DNA of 10,501 bases from Actinomycetota bacterium (GTDB lineage Bacteria > Actinomycetota > Acidimicrobiia > Acidimicrobiales > Microtrichaceae): the NCBI GenBank assembly GCA_009700815.1, contig WLLG01000047.1, positions 1 to 10,501 on the forward strand. Reading direction: 5' to 3'. The position numbers were made by a program, and so were the translations under genes. How positions within the stretch are numbered: the first letter of the stretch is position 1; every line of letters starts with the position of its first letter. The notes beneath the pieces are model-generated. The model made no database searches. It had not been told where the DNA came from and saw only the letters and a list, made by a program, of their open reading frames with translations. Shown one piece after another: positions 6,369 through 10,501 of this stretch.

Positions 6369-6992
6369 GCCCTCTGCGCAGACTGGCTGCCGCAGAACCG
6401 TTCGTAGTCTCTCCGGGGCGCAACGTCGTGGGTCCGACAGATAAATCTCGTGGTGTTTCCCGCTTTTCACGAGCCCTTGGTCAGCGATGAATTCGTGCAG
6501 CCGAGCGATACTCGGGCCCTCTTCGTTGTAGGGGCCTCGGTGCAGCACTTGAGCAGCTTGGCCTTCATGAAACCTCTCAATCCGAGCCCGCTCCGCGGCA
6601 GCTGAACCCAGTTTTTTCGCAGCTTTGTCGATGGCTGCCTCATAGAGCTCGGGCGGCACCTCGGAAGGCTGACGGATCATCATCGTCCACTGCCAAGCCG
6701 AGCGGTCGCCGCTGTCCTCGCCGAATACTTTCATGTCATCAGCCCACCAGAGTCCTTCGAGTGGACCCACCTTCAGTCCGGTCGCCCCGCTTTTCTTGAG
6801 TGTCATGACCACGGGGTAGCTGATGGAGTACAAGGTTGAGACTGCAGCTTCGAACTCGGGCGAGTCATTCGGATCACCGGTCCCGTCGACCATCACAAAC
6901 TCGAAAGCGGGCACATCAACCAGCACGGGACGAAGCGTCGCCTTGTAGAGCAACTCCAACTGGGTAGGCATTGGTAAAGTAGAGCCCCTCAT
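6357..6992 (-). CDS. GyrI-like small-molecule-binding protein
   Basis: The 211-residue protein matches the GyrI-like domain type: VDVPAFEFVMVDGTGDPN near 25-42, GPLEGLWWADD (76-86), WQWTMMIRQP (100-109), and the conserved C-terminal HEIYLSDPRRCAPERLRTVLRQP (181-203). Glu 79 and Glu 182 sit in the pocket motifs. The superfamily binds hydrophobic small molecules; some stand-alone members are reported to hydrolyse cyclopropanoid genotoxins, while others are drug-sensing domains of regulators. No DNA-binding domain is present, so this is a stand-alone member, probably cytoplasmic. The start is uncertain: ATG 6992 has no SD (possibly leaderless), and an in-frame ATG at 6971 begins MPTQLELLYK, also consistent with the family. 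It is divergent from the hydroxylase/MFS operon by about 137 bp, which hints at a shared small-molecule context (inference). Confidence 0.85.
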   Translation of the reverse strand: MRGSTLPMPTQLELLYKATLRPVLVDVPAFEFVMVDGTGDPNDSPEFEAAVSTLYSISYPVVMTLKKSGATGLKVGPLEGLWWADDMKVFGEDSGDRSAWQWTMMIRQPSEVPPELYEAAIDKAAKKLGSAAAERARIERFHEGQAAQVLHRGPYNEEGPSIARLHEFIADQGLVKSGKHHEIYLSDPRRCAPERLRTVLRQPVCAEGTPS

Positions 6993-7129
6993 GAGGAACG
7001 GTCGATAGGGGCCTTTGGCCCTACTGACTGCACCTCCCGAACTTTAGTCTGACCCGCAACCTTGGACGCTGGGTGCCGCACGGACCTCCTGGCGGTCCCA
7101 AGCGTGCGTTGACCAGAGAGGAGTGCGAG
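6993..7129. promoter_or_regulatory. Divergent promoter region, GyrI-like gene and hydroxylase operon
   Basis: The gap must drive both directions. On the + strand, CTGACT (7024-7029), 16 nt, then TAGTCT (7046-7051) is a plausible but weak -35/-10 pair. Two small dyads are present: GGGCC/GGCCC around TTT (7009-7021), and GGACC/GGTCC around 7 nt (7082-7098) in the hydroxylase leader. Either could be an operator or a leader stem. An SD-like GGGAGGTG on the minus strand (7038-7031) has no start codon nearby. Confidence 0.35.
7117..7129 (+). promoter_or_regulatory. Shine-Dalgarno site fixing the hydroxylase start
   Basis: AGAGGAG (7117-7123) followed by 6 nt precedes ATG 7130. This favours 7130 over the in-frame GTG at 7073, whose extra 19 residues (proline-, arginine- and glutamate-rich) do not resemble the family. 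Confidence 0.8.
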
Positions 7130-7981
7130 ATGGATCAGGCTTCAGATGTAGGTGCGAACCAGCAGAGAGCGAACCGCACAAACACAGCCCTGCCAAGCGG
7201 ATTAGGTCCCGTCGATTCGCGACGAGTCGGCGGTGGTGTAGCACTGCTGATCGCCTGTGCTGCGATGCTTGTCTTTGTGGCAGGGCAGCTTGGAAGCGGC
7301 GACCTCGCAGTTCTGCTGTCATGTGCCCTTGGCATCCTGCTCGTGCCGCTGCTTGCTTCGCCGCTTGAGTGGATGGTGCATCGGTACGTCTATCACGAGC
7401 CAGCAGTGCCTGCTTTGAGGCCGATCTACACAGTGCATACTGCACACCACTTCACCTACTTCCCGACCTGGAGGTACGTCACGAGCGGAGCGCCGCGGCG
7501 TCTAGGCATCACAGCGGATGGCGCTCCAAGCCTGCGCGAATCCAAGTGGGGTAACGCTCGAGTTCGCCTTGCGCACTTCAGTTGGTACATGGCTATCGGC
7601 GCGGTTGCGATTTGGATTCCGGCCTGGCTTCTGACCGGCAGCCGGGCCTTCCTAGTGGGGGTGATTGTGTCCTCGGCGATCGTGTCGAACCTGTTCATTG
7701 CTGTCCATGACACGATTCACCGACCCGGTAGTCATCGCGTGATAGAGGCTCAGCCGTGGTATCGCTTTTTGGACCGTCATCACTACATCCATCACGTAGA
7801 TCTAGGAGCAAATCTGAACTTCCTGCTTCCGCTAGCGGACTGGATTTTTGGCACACTGCGCACGGAGCTGACCACCGAAGAGATTGCTTCTCACGGCACG
7901 CTTGACGAGGCAAAAGCAACACCGATAGGCCATGGGTATAGAGCGCGAAAAGAAGTCTCTGATGCGACTCGCGCAACATAG
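7130..7981 (+). CDS. Fatty acid hydroxylase / sterol desaturase superfamily membrane protein
   Basis: The 283-residue membrane protein carries the histidine clusters of the di-iron hydroxylase superfamily: HRYVYH (84-89), HTAHH (103-107), HDTIH (193-197) and HHYIHH (217-222). Hydrophobic stretches at about 36-78 and 150-192 would place the clusters on the cytoplasmic face. The closing DLGANLNFLLPLADWIFGTLR is typical of the family's C-terminal end. It should hydroxylate or desaturate a lipid, such as a fatty acyl chain, carotenoid or hopanoid/sterol-like molecule, using O2 and an external electron donor; the substrate cannot be read. It is first in a probable operon with the MFS exporter, whose ATG lies 9 nt after its stop, suggesting linked expression. 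Confidence 0.88.
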   Translation: MDQASDVGANQQRANRTNTALPSGLGPVDSRRVGGGVALLIACAAMLVFVAGQLGSGDLAVLLSCALGILLVPLLASPLEWMVHRYVYHEPAVPALRPIYTVHTAHHFTYFPTWRYVTSGAPRRLGITADGAPSLRESKWGNARVRLAHFSWYMAIGAVAIWIPAWLLTGSRAFLVGVIVSSAIVSNLFIAVHDTIHRPGSHRVIEAQPWYRFLDRHHYIHHVDLGANLNFLLPLADWIFGTLRTELTTEEIASHGTLDEAKATPIGHGYRARKEVSDATRAT

Positions 7982-7990
7982 GGACAGTTC

Positions 7991-9652
7991 ATGAGCACAG
8001 CGAGTTCAGCACCAACGAGCAAGAAGCGATGGCTGCCGCTTGTCGCACTTGCCACTGCTCAGTTCGTCATGGTGCTTGATCAGTCCGTGATGAACGTGTC
8101 CATCAGCACACTGGTTGATGACTTCAACACCACGGTCACCACGATCCAAGCAGTCATCACCTTGTACTGCTTAGTCATGGCGATGTTCATGCTGACCGGC
8201 GGAAAAATCGGCGACATCATCGGACGCCGACGAGCATTTGTTGTTGGTCTTGCCATCTATGGCTGCGGCTCGGCAGTCACTGCGGTTGCCCCCACGGTGG
8301 GAATCCTCACGCTGGGTTGGTCTGTCATGGAGGGCATCGGTGCTGCACTGGTTCTGCCAGCTCTCGCGGCGCTGATCGCCGGCAACTATGAGGGTGCCGA
8401 CCGCAAAGCTGCCTACGCTGTGATCGGTGGGGTAGCAGGTGCCGGAATTGCCTTGGGCCCCATATTGGGCGGCTGGGCCACAACTGAACTGTCGTGGCGG
8501 GTGGTCTTTGTCGGTGAAGTGATTCTTGTGCTCCTCATTCTGGCCATGAGTCGACTGATCACCGATACCCCCCGAACGGGCACTGCACCCCGGCTCGATT
8601 TTTTGGGGAGCATGTTGGCTGCGAGCGGGCTTGGCCTAGTTGTTCTTGGAGTTCTGCAATCCAGTTCTTGGGGTTGGTTGCGACCCAAGGATTCGCCCGT
8701 TGAAATCTTCGGGTTCTCGCTCACCATTTTTGTGATCACTGCAGGTGGTGTCGCCCTGTGGGGGTTCTTGCGCTGGCAACGTCATCGCGAGGCCATCGGT
8801 ACAGACCCGCTGGTACACCTTGACCTGTTAAAGATCCCGCCGCTGCGCTCAGGGTTGATTGGCCTGTTTAGCCAGAACCTGATCCTGATGGGCGTGTTCT
8901 TTGTGATTCCGTTGTACCTGCAGTTGGTGATCGGCCTGAACGCACTCGAGACGGGCATCAAGATGTTGCCTGTGTCGGTGACAATGCTCGTTGCATCGGG
9001 CGCAGGGTCTCGACTCTCGAGCAGGTTCTCGGTGAGGACAATTGTTCGTGCCGGGCTGATCACCACGATGCTGGCTGCGATCTTGCTGCTGATGAGTATC
9101 CAACCGGACCTTGCCAATCTTGGGTTTGCCGGGTCGATGGCAATTCTTGGAATTGGCATGGGCCTGATGGTGTCGCAGTTGGGCAATGTGGTGCAGTCCT
9201 CGGTTGATGTATCTGGTCGGGGCGAGGCCGGCGGTTTGCAGTACACCGGCCAACAGCTTGGGTCCTCACTCGGTGTGGCTCTCATCGGAGCAATCGTGCT
9301 GGCCGGGTTGACCGGAGTGTTCGTCACCAAGGTTGAACAAGACGACCGGATCAGCGCCGAAGTGTCAGCGCAAGTCGGTGTGGCCGTTGAGTCTGGGGTG
9401 GACTTTGTGGATTCCTCGCAGATTGAGCAGGCAGTGCAAGAAGCTGGATTGGACGAACAAACAACTACGGCGATTGTTGACGACTACGAGTCCGCTCAGC
9501 TGCAGGCCCTCAAGACAGGCCTGCTCGCTGCTGCGCTCTTAGCTCTGATCTCGCTTGCATTCACCAAAGACTTGCCGCACGAGACTGAGTCCGAGGCGGA
9601 GTCCAATCCCGAGACGGAATCCGCTGGCTCTGCGACTGATGGAGAGCGCTAG
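7991..9652 (+). CDS. MFS exporter, DHA2 (EmrB/QacA-like) family
   Basis: The 553-residue protein opens with LDQSVMNVSISTL in TM1, then motif A GGKIGDIIGRRRA (70-82) in the 2-3 loop and the antiporter motif C GAGIALGPILGG (150-161) in TM5. Length and number of hydrophobic stretches fit 14 TM helices. A polar loop of about 57 residues (about 448-505) separates the last two TMs, and the cytoplasmic tail (526-553) is rich in Glu and Ser. The family exports drugs, dyes or lipid-like compounds by proton antiport across the inner membrane; this substrate is unknown. The SD AGGGA (7980-7984) overlaps the hydroxylase stop, so translation of the two is likely coupled. The exporter may move a compound related to the hydroxylase (inference). 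A large hairpin lies 24 bp after its stop. Confidence 0.92.
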   Translation: MSTASSAPTSKKRWLPLVALATAQFVMVLDQSVMNVSISTLVDDFNTTVTTIQAVITLYCLVMAMFMLTGGKIGDIIGRRRAFVVGLAIYGCGSAVTAVAPTVGILTLGWSVMEGIGAALVLPALAALIAGNYEGADRKAAYAVIGGVAGAGIALGPILGGWATTELSWRVVFVGEVILVLLILAMSRLITDTPRTGTAPRLDFLGSMLAASGLGLVVLGVLQSSSWGWLRPKDSPVEIFGFSLTIFVITAGGVALWGFLRWQRHREAIGTDPLVHLDLLKIPPLRSGLIGLFSQNLILMGVFFVIPLYLQLVIGLNALETGIKMLPVSVTMLVASGAGSRLSSRFSVRTIVRAGLITTMLAAILLLMSIQPDLANLGFAGSMAILGIGMGLMVSQLGNVVQSSVDVSGRGEAGGLQYTGQQLGSSLGVALIGAIVLAGLTGVFVTKVEQDDRISAEVSAQVGVAVESGVDFVDSSQIEQAVQEAGLDEQTTTAIVDDYESAQLQALKTGLLAAALLALISLAFTKDLPHETESEAESNPETESAGSATDGER

Positions 9653-9675
9653 TTGGCAAGGCTGGTCTAGGTGCT

Positions 9676-9751
9676 CTTGGCATTTGGCTATTGGGTTGCA
9701 CACGGGTCGTATATCGACCTCCCTGCAACCCTTTAGCCAAGAACTGCCAAG
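9676..9751. terminator. Four-tier nested inverted repeat after the MFS gene
   Basis: Four arms nest in order: CTTGGCA (9676-9682) with TGCCAAG (9745-9751); TTGGCTA (9684-9690) with TAGCCAA (9734-9740); GGGTTGCA (9693-9700) with TGCAACCC (9724-9731); GGTCG (9705-9709) with CGACC (9715-9719) around TATAT. That is 27 paired bases in 76 nt with only small internal loops, all perfect within arms. Position 24 bp after the MFS stop suggests an operon-end structure. There is no T-run after it, so a regulatory RNA element, a processing site or a remnant of a small palindromic mobile element are alternatives. Confidence 0.55.
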
Positions 9752-9770
9752 GAATTCAAGTAGTAGCCCG

Positions 9771-9785
9771 GATTTCACTGAAATC
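9771..9785. promoter_or_regulatory. 15-bp palindrome upstream of the pentapeptide lipoprotein gene
   Basis: GATTTCA, C, TGAAATC is a perfect dyad with 7-bp arms. A one-base centre cannot form an RNA loop without opening pairs, so a DNA-binding dimer site is likelier than a terminator. It sits about 70 bp before the next start, an operator-like position. A decayed insertion-sequence end is possible, but no transposase is present. Confidence 0.4.
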
Positions 9786-9853
9786 TTGGATCTTCTGGCA
9801 GTAGACCTGCGAGACTCTTCGCAAGGTGATTGTCTGAGGGAGAGTGGTTGAGT

Positions 9854-10501
9854 ATGCGTCGCTGTGGTGCCATCTTGTTTCTTGTGCTCTTGGGTGGGTT
9901 CGCTGCGTCTTCTTGCGCTCCTTCTGTCCCAGCTGCAGATTGTTCGGCGGCCCCTCATCGGGGCGTTGACTTTCACGGCTGCGACTTATCTGGGCGAGAT
10001 TTTTCTGGGACCGACCTCTCCTACGCTGATCTAAGTTTGGCGAACTTGACGGGGACTGACCTTCGACGCTCAGCGCTGACAAGTTCAAAGATGTACTTAA
10101 CGAATTTGCTGGGAGCTGACCTGCGCGGCGCGCGGTCGGGCTTGATCGAGGGGACGCCTCTCGTGCTACCAGCAGCAAGCTGGTCGTTGCGGCGGGGGTA
10201 TTTCGTGGGCCCGGGAGCTGACTTATCCGGAGCCGACCTATCAGGGCTGAACTTGTCTGGGGCTGACCTGTCAATGTCAACCTTGATTGCGGCGAACCTC
10301 TCCTCCGCCAATCTTGCGCGGGTGAATTTCGCGGGTTCGGTTCTCTACCTTGCGAACTTGTCAGGAGCCGACCTGTCTTACGCTGACTTCACCCAGACGG
10401 AACTCATTCGAGCAGATCTGACGGGCGCCAACCTGACAGGCACCATCTGGGCATTCACCAGATGCCTTGAAGATGGAACGGTTCAGTCCACTCCGTGCTG
10501 A
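9854..10501 (+). CDS. Pentapeptide-repeat lipoprotein (predicted)
   Basis: The 215-residue protein starts with a signal peptide (MRRCGAILFLVLLGGF) and a lipobox-like AASSC, with Cys 21 as likely lipidation site; Ala at -3 is less usual than Leu. Pentapeptide repeats of the A(D/N)LSG type follow in two blocks, about 40-96 and 120-198. They are separated by a non-repeat segment of about 25 residues holding EGTPLVLPAASW and GYFVGPG, an interruption I associate with actinobacterial members. The end is TIWAFTRCLEDGTVQSTPC, with two cysteines; Cys 30 and Cys 43 flank the first repeats, so disulfides are possible outside the membrane. The fold should be a right-handed quadrilateral beta-helix. Unlike Qnr/MfpA it appears exported, so gyrase protection is not expected; function unknown. 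ATG 9854 follows GAGGGAGAG (9836-9844) by 9 nt. The stop is the last codon of the window. Confidence 0.85.
   Translation: MRRCGAILFLVLLGGFAASSCAPSVPAADCSAAPHRGVDFHGCDLSGRDFSGTDLSYADLSLANLTGTDLRRSALTSSKMYLTNLLGADLRGARSGLIEGTPLVLPAASWSLRRGYFVGPGADLSGADLSGLNLSGADLSMSTLIAANLSSANLARVNFAGSVLYLANLSGADLSYADFTQTELIRADLTGANLTGTIWAFTRCLEDGTVQSTPC

Noticed and set aside
7073..7129. N-terminal extension of the hydroxylase from GTG 7073
   Set aside because: The stretch holds a strong SD for ATG 7130 and does not look like family sequence.
8782..9330. 182-codon minus-strand ORF inside the MFS gene
   Set aside because: It lies wholly antisense to a clear 14-TM transporter and is low-complexity Pro/Arg/Thr-rich.
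9653..9853. tRNA or attachment site near agcccggatttcactgaaatc
   Set aside because: No cloverleaf can be drawn, no direct repeat or integrase is present; the palindrome explains the striking part.
9756..10280. 174-codon minus-strand ORF over the pentapeptide gene
   Set aside because: Its serine/proline-rich repeats are the antisense image of the pentapeptide codons, with no independent support.
10000..10480. Imperfect DNA repeats of gggagctgacct type
   Set aside because: They are codon-level repeats of the pentapeptide protein (GADLS), not an independent DNA element.

Overview
The window reads as moderately G+C-rich bacterial chromosome with densely packed genes, good Shine-Dalgarno sites and occasional GTG/TTG alternative starts. 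The protein types (a MacB-like ABC exporter, a bacterial-type glycogen debranching enzyme beside a family-4 glycosyltransferase, a GyrI-like protein, a DHA2-type exporter and a pentapeptide lipoprotein ending in a Trp/Cys-rich tail) fit an actinobacterium, perhaps an aquatic Acidimicrobiia-like or Actinomycetes-like lineage. That placement is inference: no rRNA or marker gene is present. There are no tRNAs, CRISPR arrays or recognisable transposases.

Left end (1-1267, + strand): the 3' end of an FtsX/MacB-type ABC permease gene, followed by its ATPase. Their junction carries four perfect copies of a 17-bp unit. Each unit supplies an SD-like GAGG, an ATG and a stop, giving three nested six-codon reading frames joined by ATGA overlaps between the permease stop and the ATPase start. 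This is the most unusual structure in the window.

1347-4702 (- strand): a two-gene unit, with a 734-residue amylo-alpha-1,6-glucosidase (glycogen debranching) gene first and a GT-B glycosyltransferase second. It converges on the ABC genes. A roughly 315-bp divergent intergenic region (4703-5017) holds a second, unrelated 17-bp tandem duplication and a 7-bp hairpin. It leads into a + strand metallo-beta-lactamase-fold hydrolase of the alkyl-sulfatase type (5018-6268).

6357-6992 (- strand): a GyrI-like small-molecule-binding protein. It is convergent with the hydrolase and divergent from the next unit.

7130-9652 (+ strand): a membrane fatty acid hydroxylase/sterol desaturase superfamily protein and a 14-TM DHA2-type MFS exporter, 9 nt apart and probably one operon. 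The 201-bp gap after it holds a four-tier nested inverted repeat (9676-9751) and a 15-bp palindrome (9771-9785). The last gene is a predicted pentapeptide-repeat lipoprotein that ends exactly at the window edge.

Several products concern the envelope or small molecules (ABC exporter, lipid hydroxylase, MFS exporter, GyrI-like protein, surface lipoprotein), and two concern glucans. No clearly new multi-gene system is proven. The best candidates for undescribed biology are the mini-ORF ladder at 529-599 and the structured leader at 9653-9853.
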